DNA from: Cohnella rhizosphaerae
GTDB lineage: Bacteria; Bacillota; Bacilli; Paenibacillales; Paenibacillaceae
Assembly (NCBI RefSeq): GCF_029525575.1
Contig: NZ_JAPDIA010000008.1
Location: 1 to 64,000 of the forward strand
DNA: 64,000 nucleotides
Reading direction: 5' to 3'
Shown one piece after another: positions 13,383 through 23,873 of this stretch (position 1 is the first letter of the stretch; each line of letters opens with the position of its first letter). The notes under the pieces are model-generated. The model saw nothing but the letters and a program-made list of their open reading frames with translations, ran no database searches and had not been told where the DNA came from. The translations under genes and the position numbers were made by a program.

Positions 13383-14315
13383 GGCAAGAGAAACGATGCA
13401 CGGCATCGAAAGCGATGGCTTGCTGCTGCGATTGTATGTACTCAACGGCGTGCGAAGCGCTCCACGCTTCCTCGACGGATTGAACGGGACGCTCGCCGCG
13501 CGTTTGTCCGCGCTCGGATGCGAGGTACGAAGCCGCGTGCTCTTTCCTTACGGCGACTGGCACAGACGGCTGCTGCCGCAAATTCGGGAAGCCCGCTTCG
13601 ACATCATGCTTCCGTATCGCAGATACGGGCGTTCCATCGGCGGAGGCCGCACGTTGGTAGCGCTGGATCGGGACCGGTCCGAACCGGAAGGAGACATGGG
13701 CGGATCGGATTCCGGGCGGCGCCGCGAAAAAGCGGAAGCGGAAACGGGTGCGGTACAAACGGATCATGCGTTAGCTGCGAACGGGGAGCGCACGTCCGAT
13801 CGACGAAAGGAGATTGCGGTATTCGTCGGCCACAGCGCCGGCGGAGTGGCTGCCGTGCATGCGTCCGGGCTGCTGCTTGCGCGCGAAGGGGGGACTGCCG
13901 AGCCCTGTCGTCATGATCGGTTCGCCGAAGTGCCGCATCCCCGGACCGCTGCGGGACGCGGTGCTGTACGTACAGTCGGAGCGGACGCTGGAGTCGCGCG
14001 GCGCGGCGAACCGTTCGAAGACGCCTGCATCGGCACGGACGGGCATGCCTGCCGCGAGCAAGACGGCGGATCCGATCTGCCGGATCGGATCCTTCGGCGG
14101 TTGGGGCAGGAACGCAGGCAGGCTGCTGCCGGGCTGGCGGGGCGATCTTCATGCGCCGGGCGCCCGCGCCGCCGTCCGGATCGCCGGCGGACATGCCGAT
14201 TATTTTCGCGACCGTTCCCCCCTACCTTTCGGAGGAGGGCCGAACGAACATGGAAGAGACGCTCGCGGCGCTATGGCCCTGGTTGACGGAGCGGCTGACC
14301 GAACGAGCGCGTTAG
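13375..14315 (+). CDS. Alpha/beta-fold hydrolase (frame broken twice)
   Basis: About 313 residues after correction. The nucleophile elbow GHSAGGVAA and a late His (AGGHADYF) suggest an alpha/beta hydrolase of serine esterase type. Two extra bases break the frame: the G6 run 13888-13893 (REGGLPSPVVMIGSPK when corrected) and the C6 run 14217-14222 (RDRSPYLSEEGRTNM when corrected). The corrected frame ends in ALWPWLTERLTERAR with TAG at 14313-14315, overlapping the convergent gene by 4 bp. The start ATG at 13375 overlaps the M48 stop. The substrate is unknown. Confidence 0.75.
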
Positions 14316-15352
14316 CCTTCCGCGCAGGCTTCCATGATGAGCTCGTAAGAGCGAACGCGGTCGGCGAAGTCGTGCGCGTAAGAAACGATCATGAGCTCGT
14401 CCGCGCCGTACGTCTCGCGCAGGGCGCGCAGCCGGTCGCGAACCTGCTCGGGCCCGCCGACGATCATGGCATGCGCGGCGTCGGGATCGTCCACCGCCGC
14501 CTTGCCCGACTCGCCGAGCAGGCGCGCAGCTTCGGCCGGACCGGGAATGCCCGTGTCCCCACGGCCCTGACCGGCCAGCAAGCGCCAAGCCTTCACCCCG
14601 CAGGCGATCGCTTCGGCCCGTTCCCGCGTCTTTGCGCATACGACCGACACGGCCAGCACCACGTAAGGGCGATCTCCGCGCGACCCGTCGAAGCCGTCGC
14701 GATAGGCGGCGATCGCTTCGCGCGCGTTTTCGCGATTCATAAAATAGCCGTAAGCATAGCCAGTGCCGTGCGCGGCCGCCAGGCGCGCGCTTTTGACGCT
14801 CGTGCCGAGCACCCATGGCACGGGCCCGACGCAGGCGCTGCCCGTCGGCGGACGGTCTGTTTCGGCTGCGATCGCCGCGCGATCGTAATCCCCGCGACCC
14901 GTTCCCGGCGTACCGGGTTTTTCGCCGTTCAGGTAGCCGACGAGCGCCGCGAAGTCGTCCGGCATCCGCAGCGCGCGCTCGAGGTAGTTGTCCGACAGCG
15001 CCATCGACATCTCCGCGGGACCGCCGGGAGATCTGGCGACGCCGAGATCGATCCGTCCCGGGAATAATGCAGCCAGGAGACGGAACGTCTCCGCGACCTT
15101 ATAAGGCTTGTAATACGGCAGCAGGACGGCGCCTGCCCCGATCCGAATGCGCGAGGTGACGGCGCCGATCATGCCGAGCATGACTTCGGGCGTCGAGCAA
15201 GCGAGCCCGCCGAGTCCGTGATGCTCGGCAAGCCAGTAGCGCGAATAGCCGAGGCGTTCGCCGGCTTGCGCGAGCGCCGCCGAGCACCGCAGCGCGTCGC
15301 CAGGGCTCTGGCCGGCGACGAGCGGCGCCTGGTCCAATATGCTTAAGTACAC
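14312..15352 (-). CDS. LLM-class flavin-dependent oxidoreductase
   Basis: About 346 residues of the bacterial luciferase-like monooxygenase superfamily. The N-terminus YLSILDQAPLVAGQS, the motif YWLAEHHGLGGLACSTPEV and IRIGAGAVLLPYY are characteristic of the group often named MsnO8-like. It would use reduced FMN to oxidise or degrade a small molecule. I chose the GTG at 15352, six bases after GGAGGG; an upstream TTG at 15358 would add two residues. It is convergent with the alpha/beta hydrolase gene. Confidence 0.88.
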   Translation of the reverse strand: MYLSILDQAPLVAGQSPGDALRCSAALAQAGERLGYSRYWLAEHHGLGGLACSTPEVMLGMIGAVTSRIRIGAGAVLLPYYKPYKVAETFRLLAALFPGRIDLGVARSPGGPAEMSMALSDNYLERALRMPDDFAALVGYLNGEKPGTPGTGRGDYDRAAIAAETDRPPTGSACVGPVPWVLGTSVKSARLAAAHGTGYAYGYFMNRENAREAIAAYRDGFDGSRGDRPYVVLAVSVVCAKTRERAEAIACGVKAWRLLAGQGRGDTGIPGPAEAARLLGESGKAAVDDPDAAHAMIVGGPEQVRDRLRALRETYGADELMIVSYAHDFADRVRSYELIMEACAEG

Positions 15353-15492
15353 GCACAACCCTCCGATCTATCCTTCCATTATACCGCAGCGTATCCAAAT
15401 AGGCGTTCACATTCCCGATCCCTTCTGATAGCATGGAGGTATTCGTCCGGCAGGTTGCCGGAACAGGCTGCAATCGAAAAGAGGGAAAACGA

Positions 15493-17896
15493 ATGTTACG
15501 CATGAATAAAGACGGAGCGCGGACGCTTTGGTACAAGCGGCCCGCGTTGGATTGGAACGAAGCGCTGCCGATCGGCAACGGGCGCATCGGCGCGATGGTG
15601 TTCGGGGACCCGCGGCGCGAGCGGCTGATGCTGAACGAAGACACGCTCTGGTCGGGCGAGCCGGCGGACACGAACAACCACGGCGCGCTGCCGCATCTGG
15701 CGCGTTGCCGTGAATTGATCGCCGAAGGAAAGTATTGGGAAGCGCAGCAGCTTGCCGAAGCGAATATGCTGAGCGTCGATACGGAAGCTTATCAGCCCCT
15801 GGGCAATCTGCTAATCGACGTGGATGCGCTGCTGCCCGAAGCGCCTTCCGGATACGTGCGGCAGCTGGATCTCTCGCAAGCTTTGCACACGGTGTCTTAC
15901 GATGAGGACGGCGTCGCCTTCTCGCGGGAAACGTTCGTCTCCGCGACCGAGAAGGCGCTGGTCGTGCGGCTGACGGCCAGCAGGCCGGGCGCGCTCGGCT
16001 TCACGGCATCGCTAGAGACCCCGCACCCTTCCGAGACGTCGCAGATGGAGGGAGGCAGCCTGGCGCTGAGCGGCCGCGCGCCCGTATCCATCGCTCCGGA
16101 GATCGTCTATGCGCCGGGTCGGGGAACCTCGTTCGCCGTCGCCATTCGCGTCGTGGATACGGACGGTCGGGCCGAGACGGGGGGATGACGGCCGCCTCCG
16201 CGTATCCGGCGCGTCGCGGGCGACGCTGCTGCTGACGGCGGCCACGAGCTTCGCCGGGTACGACAGCGATCCCGCCGCGGGACCGGACCCCGTCGCACGA
16301 TGTATGCAGCAGCTGGCGGACGTCTCGCCGATGCCGTACGATGCGCTGATCGAAAGGCATGCGGATTCGTACCGCGCTTTTTTCGACCGAACCGATCTTC
16401 GGCTGTGCGCCGCAGGCGAGGACGAGCAGGCCGCGCTGCCGACGGACGAGCGCCTCGCGCGTTTAAGCGTTGGCGGCGCGGACACCCGGCTGGTCGAGCT
16501 CTACTTTCATTACGCGAAATATTTGCTCATCGCAAGCTCGCGGCCCGGCACGCAGGCCGCCAACCTTCAGGGCATCTGGAACCACCATCTGACGCCGCCG
16601 TGGCGTAGCAATTATACGATCAATATCAACACGCAGATGAATTATTGGCCGGCCGAGGCGCTCGATCTGCACGAATTGGCCGAGCCGCTGTACGACTTGA
16701 TCGGCGAGCTAAGCGTAAAAGGCAAGGAGACCGCGCGAATTCATTATGGGGCGCGGGGCTGGACGTCGCATCACAATACGGACATCTGGCGCAGGGCGAA
16801 TCCGGTGGAAGGCTCCGCCAGCTGGTCGCTCTGGCCGATGAGCGCGGCCTGGCTTTGCAGGCATCTATGGGAGCGGTACTTGTACGGCGGCGATCGCGCA
16901 GCGCTGGCGGAGCGGTTCTATCCGATCATGAAGGAGGCGGCGCGCTTCGCGCTCGATTGGCTCGTGCCGGACGGTTCGGGGAAGCTCGTCACCTCGCCCG
17001 CCTCGACGCCCGAAAATTTGTTCCTCGACGAACAGGGCCGAGAATGCGCCCTCTCCGCGGGCACGACGATGGATCTATCCATTCTGTCCGAACTTCTGCA
17101 AAGCGTGATCGACGCCGGCGCGGAGCTGGGCCTGGACGAAGCGTGGCGGCCCGAGCTGCAGGACGCGCTGGACCGGATCGAGCCGTTCCGGATCGGCAGC
17201 AAGGGGCAACTGCTGGAATGGTCGGAGGAGTTCGAGGAGGAGTCGCCGGGCCATCGGCACTTCTCCCATCTGTACGGCATGTATCCGGCCGAGCAGATCG
17301 ACCGCATCGGCACGCCCGAGCTGGCAGCGGCGGTTCGCCGCAGCCTTGAGCTCCGTCTGGCGGCGGGCAGCGGACATACCGGCTGGAGCTGCGCCTGGCT
17401 CGTCAATTTGTGGGCAAGGCTCGGCAGCGGCGAAGAAGCGCACCGCTACGTCGCGCAGCTGCTGGCGAAGTCCACGTATCCGAACCTGCTGGACGCGCAT
17501 CCGCCCTTTCAGATCGACGGCAACTTCGGCGGAGCGGCGGGCATCGCCGAGATGCTGCTGCAGAGCCATGCGCGCGAGCTTCGGATTCTTCCGGCGCTGC
17601 CCGCGGCGTGGCCGGACGGCAGCGTGCGCGGCTTGCGCGCGCGGGGCGGCTATCGCGTCGATATCGATTGGCGTGACGGCGATTGGACGGAGGTCCGCAT
17701 CGCGGCCGACCGGGACGGCTACTGCGCGGTAAGGCTGCCGGGGAGCGAATCGGCCGCGTTCGAGGACGGAGCGGGCCTAGCCGTGCCGTTCGAGCAGAAG
17801 GACGGCCGCCTGACATTTCTCGCGGTCGCCGGTCAATCGTTCAGGCTGGGCAAGCCCGCCCGCGGCCGGCAAGACGAACAGGAGGGGATGCTATGA
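15493..17896 (+). CDS. Glycoside hydrolase family 95 alpha-fucosidase-like (frame broken once)
   Basis: About 800 residues. The family-95 landmarks are present: [20 protein letters not shown] and [11 protein letters not shown] at the N-terminus, then [39 protein letters not shown] and [20 protein letters not shown]95 enzymes remove alpha-1,2-linked L-fucose or L-galactose from glycans. No signal peptide is visible, so it acts on imported oligosaccharides. The G6 run 16179-16184 has one base too many; with five G the frame passes through [13 protein letters not shown]. The stop overlaps the next start in ATGA, indicating coupling with the aminotransferase gene. Confidence 0.9.
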
Positions 17897-19100
17897 ACCG
17901 GTTTGACAAAAAAGTGGAGCTTCGGCGCCCGGATTCGTTCAAATGGTCCGGAGCGGATCGCCTATTCAAGGGAGAAAATCTGCTGCCGCTCTGGGTCGCC
18001 GACATGGACTTCGAGGCGCCCGCGCCCGTCGTGGACGCGCTAAGGCGCCGCGTGGACGAAGGGTTGTTCACCTATACCGAACTGCCGGCTTCGTTGTTCG
18101 AGGCGGTGGCGGGCTGGCTGGACCGGAGATTCGCATGGAAGGTCGCCACGAGCGACCTGCTGTTCGCGCCGGGCGTCGTGACGCTTCTCAAGGCGTCGGT
18201 ACATGCTTTTTCGCAGCCGGGCGACAGCGTCGTGGTGCAGCCGCCGGTATACGGGCCTTTCGGCGAGGCGGTGACCGGCCAGGGGCGGGAGTTGGTGCTG
18301 AATCCGTTAAAAATCGAGCAAGGCAGGTATACGATGGATTTCGAGGACCTGGAGGCCAAGCTGCGGCTGACGGGAGCGAAGCTTGCTGCTTCTGTGCAGC
18401 CCGCACAATCCGACCGGACGCGTGTGGGAGGAGGAGGAGCTGAACCGGCTCGCGGAGCTATGCGGCGCCTACGGCGTAACGGTCGCGTCCGACGAGATTC
18501 ATGCGGACCTGATTCTGGCGGGCGTCCACAAGCCGATCGCGTCGCTGCCCGGGATGGCGGAGCGTACCGTGACGTTCATCGCGCCGAGCAAGACGTTTAA
18601 TCTGGCGGGACTGCATACGTCGTTCGCCGTGGCGACCGACGAGACGCTTCGGAAAGGGCTGGATCAAGCGCTCGGTTACCGGAGTCCGAATCCGTTGTCG
18701 ATCGCCGGCGCCGAAGCGGCTTACCGGGAAGGGGAAGAATGGCTGGAGGCATGCCTGGCGTACTTGCGCGAAAATGCGTCGTTCGCGGCCGCGTTTTTCG
18801 CCGCACGATTGCCCGAAGCGTTCGTCTACGTGCCGGAAGCGACATATCTGCTGTGGGTCGATCTGCGTCCGTTCGGTCTGAGCCAGGCCGAGCTGGGCCG
18901 TCTGCTGGTGGACGAAGCGCGCGTCGCCGTGAGCGGGGGGCGGTGCGTTCGTCAGCGAGGGAGAAGGACGCATCCGCATCAATCTGGCGACCCGGCGCGA
19001 GATTCTGGAGGAAGGTCTTGACCGGATCGCCAAAGCGCTCTTCGGAGTCCGGGCTTCAGGCAGCGCCGAGGCCGGCCATGCGGAAGCGGGCGAAGGCTAG
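17893..19100 (+). CDS. MalY/PatB-type PLP aminotransferase or C-S lyase (frame broken twice)
   Basis: About 402 residues of fold-type I PLP enzymes, subgroup MalY/PatB (cystathionine beta-lyase-like). Landmarks: [12 protein letters not shown] at the N-terminus, [10 protein letters not shown], the Asp of SDEIHADLI, and the PLP-lysine in [12 protein letters not shown]. One extra T at 18383-18384 ([13 protein letters not shown] when corrected) and one extra G in the G6 run 18935-18940 ([13 protein letters not shown] when corrected) break the frame. It overlaps the GH95 stop by 4 bp. The stop overlaps the convergent AraC gene. Its place after a fucosidase is odd and may simply reflect cotranscription. 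Confidence 0.85.
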
Positions 19101-19915
19101 AGCTCTTCGCCGTTCCAGCTGGCCCTGCGGATCTCCGACGGGGTGCGTCCCGTGATCTGCTTGAGCGTGCGCGAGAAATGATGGGGCGTCTTGAACCCGC
19201 ACTGGCGCGCGATCTCCGCGGCCGGCAGTCCCGTATGCTCGAGCAGCTCGACGGCCCGCTCGGTCCGGTACCGCCACACATAATGGATCGGCGTCTCATG
19301 CTCGTATTTGTTGAAAAGCCGCACGAGATGCTCGGGCGTCACCCCGGCTTCCCAGGCCAGGTCGCTCAGCTTGATCTCGCCGCCATAGTGCGACCGGATC
19401 CAGGCCAAAGCCCGTTCCACGGCGGGCGAGGCGGGCGAAGTTTCGATGCCCTCCGCCGCCGCGCCGTCCGCCTCGGGCTGGAGCCGGAGCACGGCTGCGC
19501 CGAGGCTTCGCATGATCGCCCCGTCGCTCGGCAGTTCGTTCTGCACGGTGAGGATGAGTTCGACGAGTTTATTCATTTCAGGCGACACGGGCCATACGTC
19601 GGGCGGTTCGCCCGCATCTCCGCCAGGGAGCGAACGCTTGTCGATCTGCACGGCGACCCAATTGTGCCGCGTCACGTCGTTGCCTGTTATATCGAAGGAC
19701 TCTACGTGTCCCGGCTTCAACAAGATGGCTTGTCCGGCTTTGACCTGCTGAGGCGCGCCGTCGATCGTGACGCGCATCTCGCCCGCGTCCAGCAGCAACA
19801 GCTCAAAATCGCGCTGCCTGCGCGGCCCGAACCGGCCCCCCGACGCATACGTAGCAGAACCTGCGACCGCCGATTTGACCGCCTCGAAGGGAACTTGAGA
19901 CCTGCTTGACGCCAC
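19097..19915 (-). CDS. AraC-family transcriptional regulator
   Basis: About 272 residues: an N-terminal cupin-type sensing domain (FELLLLDAGEMRVTIDG, GQAILLKPGHVESFD) and a C-terminal double HTH (LAWEAGVTPEHLVRLFNKYE and IARQCGFKTPHHFSRTLKQI). I prefer the GTG at 19915, eight bases after GGAGG, over the ATG at 19921, which sits too close to the Shine-Dalgarno. Convergent with the GH95/aminotransferase operon, which it may control; this is inference. Confidence 0.9.
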   Translation of the reverse strand: MASSRSQVPFEAVKSAVAGSATYASGGRFGPRRQRDFELLLLDAGEMRVTIDGAPQQVKAGQAILLKPGHVESFDITGNDVTRHNWVAVQIDKRSLPGGDAGEPPDVWPVSPEMNKLVELILTVQNELPSDGAIMRSLGAAVLRLQPEADGAAAEGIETSPASPAVERALAWIRSHYGGEIKLSDLAWEAGVTPEHLVRLFNKYEHETPIHYVWRYRTERAVELLEHTGLPAAEIARQCGFKTPHHFSRTLKQITGRTPSEIRRASWNGEEL

Positions 19916-20004
19916 TCGCATAACCTCCAGTTGCTGCGCATCGCAGCCTGTTTAGCTGTTTAGTACATACACGCCAGACGGCCATGTGAATCGCCGTTCC
20001 GCAC

Positions 20005-20050
20005 AAAAAAAACGGCCGCAAACGTCCATAAAGGACGTGCGCGGCCGTTT
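20005..20050 (-). terminator. Terminator downstream of mqnD
   Basis: AAACGGCCGC and GCGGCCGTTT form the outer stem, ACGTCC/GGACGT the inner stem. On the minus strand it ends in a run of eight T (the A8 run 20005-20012). Confidence 0.85.
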
Positions 20051-20086
20051 GGCGTGCGAAATGGTTGGCGAGCGTTCGGCATCTGC

Positions 20087-20136
20087 GCAGACGAAGCGCC
20101 GCTGTGCAGACGAAGCGGGCTAACGCAGACGAAGCG
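20087..20136. repeat. Three copies of a 12-bp word at 19-bp period, overlapping the mqnD end
   Basis: GCAGACGAAGCG occurs at 20087, 20106 and 20125, exactly 19 bp apart. The last copy is the coding end of mqnD (ALRLR on the minus strand); the other two lie just after its stop, so the gene's 3' end has been tandemly copied. Confidence 0.75.
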
Positions 20137-20968
20137 CCGCCACGCGCGATTCGGGCACGAGGCCTTCCGCGGCGGCGCGCCCGAGCAGCGCGTCGACGGC
20201 CGCGAAGCCGTCCCTGCCCAGATCGCGGGTGAAGCCGTTCACGTACAAGTCGATATGCGACTTGGCCACTTCGGGCGACAGCTCCTGCGCGTGCGACATC
20301 ACATATTCGCGCGAAGCATCGGGATTCGCCCATGCATAGTCGACGGAAGCCCGAATCCACCCGGCCACCGCCTCCAGGTCGAGCGAACGCTTCGCGACGA
20401 TGGCGCCGAGCGGGATCGGCAGGCCCGTATCGCGCTCCCACCAGCTGCCCAGATCCTGCAGCATCGCAAGGCCGTACTGCTTGTAGGTGAAGCGGGCTTC
20501 GTGGATGACGAGGCCCGCGTCGATCTCGCCGCGCTGCACCGCGGGCATGATCTGGTGAAAAGGCATGACCAGGATGCGTCCGACGCCCCCCGGGACGTTC
20601 CGGGACGCCCACAAGCGGAACAGCAGATAGGCGGTCGAGCGCTCGCTCGGAACGGCTACCGTCTTGCCCGACAGCAGGGCGGGATCGGGTTGTCCGTCCG
20701 CAGCGCCGCCGGCCGTGAGCACGAGCGGTCCGCAGCCGCGGCCGAGCGCGCCTCCGCAAGGCACAAGCGCGTAATCCGGATGCGTCCACGGCAGCGCCGC
20801 ATAGGAGATTTTCATCACCTCGGGGCCTTCCGTGCCTTCGGACAAGCCGTTGGTGATGTCGATGTCGGCGTACGTCACGTTCAGGCTGGGCGCGCCGGGG
20901 ATAAGACCCGCCGACCATGCATGGAACACAAACGTATCGTTCGGACAAGGAGAATACGCGATATTCAA
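20120..20968 (-). CDS. mqnD: 1,4-dihydroxy-6-naphthoate synthase (menaquinone, futalosine pathway)
   Basis: 282 residues. The N-terminus NIAYSPCPNDTFVFHAW is diagnostic for MqnD, which turns cyclic de-hypoxanthine futalosine into 1,4-dihydroxy-6-naphthoate. The segments GKTVAVPSERSTAYLL and GLVIHEARFTYKQYGL fit the periplasmic-binding-protein-like fold of the family. I choose the TTG at 20968 because it starts this motif, overlaps the mqnB stop (TTGA) and gives family length; open frame further upstream is only a shadow of mqnB. The other pathway genes (mqnA, mqnC, mqnE) are not in the window. Confidence 0.9.
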   Translation of the reverse strand: MNIAYSPCPNDTFVFHAWSAGLIPGAPSLNVTYADIDITNGLSEGTEGPEVMKISYAALPWTHPDYALVPCGGALGRGCGPLVLTAGGAADGQPDPALLSGKTVAVPSERSTAYLLFRLWASRNVPGGVGRILVMPFHQIMPAVQRGEIDAGLVIHEARFTYKQYGLAMLQDLGSWWERDTGLPIPLGAIVAKRSLDLEAVAGWIRASVDYAWANPDASREYVMSHAQELSPEVAKSHIDLYVNGFTRDLGRDGFAAVDALLGRAAAEGLVPESRVAALRLR

Positions 20969-21660
20969 TTCAGTTCGACCTCCTTCAAAATAGCGAACGC
21001 GGCGGACAGCGCAGTCAGCGCGTCGCCGATGCGCCAGGCGTCGCGATCCCGCGGACCCACCGCGTTCGAGATCGCCCGCAATTCGATAAACGGCTTGTCC
21101 GCGTAAGTAGCCGCGATCGCAACGCCGTAGCCCTCCATGCCCTCGGCCACGGCGCCGGGCACGCGCGCGGAGCGAACGGCCGCCGTCGCTGCCGTGCCGG
21201 TCGCAGTCGACGCCGTCACGATCGGGCCCGAGGCGGCGACCAGGCCGGCCCGATTGAGCGCCTGCAGCAGTTCTTCGGCGAGCTTGGCGTCGGCCGCCAG
21301 CTTCGAGGCGCCGAAGCCGAGCTCTTCGACCGAAGCGAAGCCCTCCGCGGTCTCGACGCCAAGGTCGGCGGCGACGGCGTCGGTGCCGACCGCGAGCGTG
21401 CCTACGGGCGCCACCTCGGGATACCCGCCCGCGATGCCGGCGCTCACGACGAGCGTCCAGGGGTCGCCGCTTCCCAGCGCGACGGCCGTACGGGCGGCGG
21501 CGCTCGCCGGTCCGACGCCGCACAGCCGCACCTCGAAGCGGCCGTCGCCGTCCAGGCCGCGGAGCACCGCGTCCCGTTCGGCTTCTACGGCGGTCATAAC
21601 AAGGATGCGGGCTTCGGAGGGAGATCTCGTTTTCCCCGGATGACCCGTCAATTCCGTCAT
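20965..21660 (-). CDS. mqnB: Futalosine hydrolase
   Basis: About 231 residues of the nucleoside phosphorylase/MTAN fold: RILVMTAVEAERDAVLRGL, VVSAGIAGGYP and the late EGMEGYGVAIAA segment. Together with the adjacent mqnD this points to futalosine hydrolase, which releases hypoxanthine from futalosine. I favour the ATG at 21660 because GGAGATGAG lies four bases upstream; an ATG at 21675 would add five residues. The two genes overlap and are cotranscribed. Confidence 0.87.
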   Translation of the reverse strand: MTELTGHPGKTRSPSEARILVMTAVEAERDAVLRGLDGDGRFEVRLCGVGPASAAARTAVALGSGDPWTLVVSAGIAGGYPEVAPVGTLAVGTDAVAADLGVETAEGFASVEELGFGASKLAADAKLAEELLQALNRAGLVAASGPIVTASTATGTAATAAVRSARVPGAVAEGMEGYGVAIAATYADKPFIELRAISNAVGPRDRDAWRIGDALTALSAAFAILKEVELN

Positions 21661-21799
21661 TCTTCTCATCTCCATTTCGTCCCATATCGTTCATGTCCCG
21701 TCACGGAGGCATCGTTCTATTCTACCGTAGTTGCCCCCGGCAGTGAAGGGACGCCCGGGACCAAGTCTTCCGATAAACAACAGCTGTAAAAACAGCAGT

Positions 21800-21842
21800 A
21801 AAAAAACAGCCCGGCCGGCGCGAACCGGCGGGACTGTCTTTT
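21800..21842 (-). terminator. Terminator of the ThuA-like gene
   Basis: On the minus strand ACAGTCCCGCCGGTTCG pairs with CGCCGGCCGGGCTGT and a T7 run follows (A7 at 21800-21806). Confidence 0.85.
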
Positions 21843-21853
21843 AAGCGCATAGA

Positions 21854-22591
21854 TCAGGACTTGGGCTTGATCGCTTCGAGCGGTTTGTGGTTGCCGTACT
21901 TCGGATATTCGCGCGTCGAAGGCGCTGCCCACTTGGCGGCATTGCCGAGCACGCGGCGCACCTGTTCGTTGTAGTAGGTCGGATACGTCTCGTGCCCCGG
22001 GCGGAAGTAGAAGATCTTGCCCTGGCCCCGATGGAACGTGCAGCCGCTGCGGAACACTTCGCCGCCCTCGAACCAGCTCACCATGATCAGCTCGTCCGGC
22101 GCCGGAATGTCGAAGTGCTCGCCGTACATTTCCTCGGCTTCGATGTCGATATACTCGCCGATGCCTTCGGCGATCGGATGGTTGGGCGCCACGACCCAGA
22201 TCCGTTCCTTTTCGTCGGCTTCGCGCCATTTGAGATCGCAGGACGTGCCCATCAGCCTTTTGAAGATCTTGGAGAAGTGACCCGAGTGAAGCACGATGAG
22301 TCCCATGCCGCGCAGCACGCGCCCGTGCACGCGCTCGACGATCTCGTCCTTGACGTCGCCGTGCGCCATATGTCCCCACCAGAAGAGGACGTCCGTCTCG
22401 CTCAGCACTTGCTCGGACAGGCCGTGCTCCTCGTCGTCGTCGAGCGTTGCGTAGCGTACCTCGAACGCATCCGTGCCGAGCCCTTGCCCGATCGCGGCGT
22501 GAATGCCCTCCGGATATACCTCGCGTACCTTTTCGTTCGTTTTTTCGTGGCGGTTCTCGTTCCAAACCGTGACTCTGATGCGCTGTGCCAT
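21854..22591 (-). CDS. ThuA-domain protein
   Basis: 245 residues of the ThuA (trehalose utilisation) family, a glutamine-amidotransferase-like fold. Visible are the start [14 protein letters not shown], the [10 protein letters not shown] segment, [16 protein letters not shown] and [20 protein letters not shown]. ThuA works in sugar oxidation (3-keto-disaccharide metabolism) together with Gfo/Idh dehydrogenases such as ThuB, and such dehydrogenases occur at 42887-44969. GGGAGG lies ten bases before the ATG. It is divergent from an AraC gene that probably regulates it. Confidence 0.9.
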   Translation of the reverse strand: MAQRIRVTVWNENRHEKTNEKVREVYPEGIHAAIGQGLGTDAFEVRYATLDDDEEHGLSEQVLSETDVLFWWGHMAHGDVKDEIVERVHGRVLRGMGLIVLHSGHFSKIFKRLMGTSCDLKWREADEKERIWVVAPNHPIAEGIGEYIDIEAEEMYGEHFDIPAPDELIMVSWFEGGEVFRSGCTFHRGQGKIFYFRPGHETYPTYYNEQVRRVLGNAAKWAAPSTREYPKYGNHKPLEAIKPKS

Positions 22592-22747
22592 TTAGATGCT
22601 GCCTCCCGATCCTCGTATTCATGTATATGCTTTCTTGTTTTCAGTATAGTCAATCGGAGCTTGCCGGAATATGTCTGATCTTAATTCATTTGTATTCAAA
22701 AGTGTTATACTGCTTGATGAAGCTATCTACGAGGTGAACGATAGAAA

Positions 22748-23648
22748 ATGCCGAACGCCGTCGACACCCACGCCGATGCGGTGAATGAAAAAGTCGTATA
22801 CCAAAATCCGCTGCTGTTCCTCAAAGTATGGGAGCTTCAAGGCGTAGAGCGGGTTCGCAGACCTACCGACGCCTGGCCCTGGCACTATCATAAAGAAGTG
22901 GAGTTTCTGGCGATCCTCGAGGGCGGTCTCGAGGTGCAGACGATGACGTCGCTGACGATGCTCGGACCGGGGGACGTGATGGTGATCGGTTCCTCCCGGC
23001 CGCACCGGACCTGGAGCGCGATCGGCGAGGCTGTCCGATATATCGTATTCCAGGTGGATCTCGTGCGCCATTTCGACCAGAGCATCCTGCCGTACCTCCA
23101 TCACTTTTCGGAGCTGACCGGTCCGCTAGATGACCTCAATTACATATTCGAAGGCAATCCGGCCGCCAAAACGGAGGCCCATGCGCTGATCGCGGAGATC
23201 TACGGCGAGACGTACGGCGGGAAACCGGGCTACGAGATCGCCGTCAGCGCTTCGATCAAGCGCCTGCTCCTGCTGCTGCTCCGGGGCGACGACCGCGGCG
23301 TGCTGCGAGGCACCGAAGAAGCCGGCATCGCGCGGATGAGGCCCGTGCTCGATTACGTAGAGACCCGGCTCGGAGAAAAGATCGCGGTGGACGACGTACG
23401 CCGCCTGCTGGGCATGAGCTACCATCACTTCATCAAAACGTTCAAACGGACGATGGGCATTCCGTTCGTGGATTACGTCAACTACAACCGGATCAAAAAA
23501 AGCGGAGCGATTGCTGCTCACGACCGATCTGAGCATCATGGAGGTCAGCTTCGAGGTGGGCATCTGGAACATGGCGCAGTTCTACAAATTGTTCAAGCGG
23601 CACAACCAGCATTCGCCAAAAGAGTTCAGGCAGCGGATGCGCAATTGA
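22748..23648 (+). CDS. AraC-family transcriptional regulator (frame broken once)
   Basis: About 299 residues after correction. A cupin-type N-domain (PWHYHKEVEFLAILEGGLEV, LGPGDVMVIGSSRPHRTW) is followed by a double HTH (DVRRLLGMSYHHFIKTFKRT; SFEVGIWNMAQFYKLFKRHN). The A7 run 23495-23501 has one A too many; with six A the reading NRIKKAERLLLTTDLSIMEV is perfect AraC sequence and the gene ends with TGA at 23646-23648. Divergent from thuA-like, so the likely target lies in the 156-bp interval between them. Confidence 0.88.
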
Positions 23649-23716
23649 CGGCGAAAAATTCCGAAAACAATCCCTTGACAAATCGGACAAGAACTTCCCC
23701 TATATGTAGTAGGAGC

Positions 23717-23754
23717 GGGCCGACGCCATCCATCGTCGGCCTGCCGTTTTTTTT
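23717..23754 (+). terminator. Terminator of the AraC gene
   Basis: GGCCGACG (23719-23726) pairs with CGTCGGCC (23734-23741) and is followed by TGCCG and T8 (23747-23754). Confidence 0.8.
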
Positions 23755-23844
23755 GCGAATCGATCGCAATCGCCGCAGCCCTTGCGGGACGCGGGTTTTG
23801 CGAATTCCTGCCTGCAACTTATAAATTTTAGGCCACTCCATGGA

Positions 23845-23873
23845 TTGACAGCCACAATATATTGATATAGATT
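23845..23873 (+). promoter_or_regulatory. nrd promoter with NrdR-box-like site in the spacer
   Basis: TTGACA (23845-23850), a 17-nt spacer and TAGATT (23868-23873) form a good sigma-A promoter. The spacer contains CCACAATATATTGATA (23852-23867), matching the NrdR consensus ACACWATATNTWGTGT at about 12 of 16 positions. A second weaker AT-centred match lies about 32 bp further (around 23884-23900), the usual NrdR spacing. NrdR represses ribonucleotide reductase genes when dATP is high. Confidence 0.6.

Noticed and set aside
20969-21694. N-terminal extension of mqnD giving a 524-aa protein
   Set aside because: The extra part is Arg/Gly-rich antisense-like sequence overlapping mqnB in another frame; family length fits the TTG at 20968.
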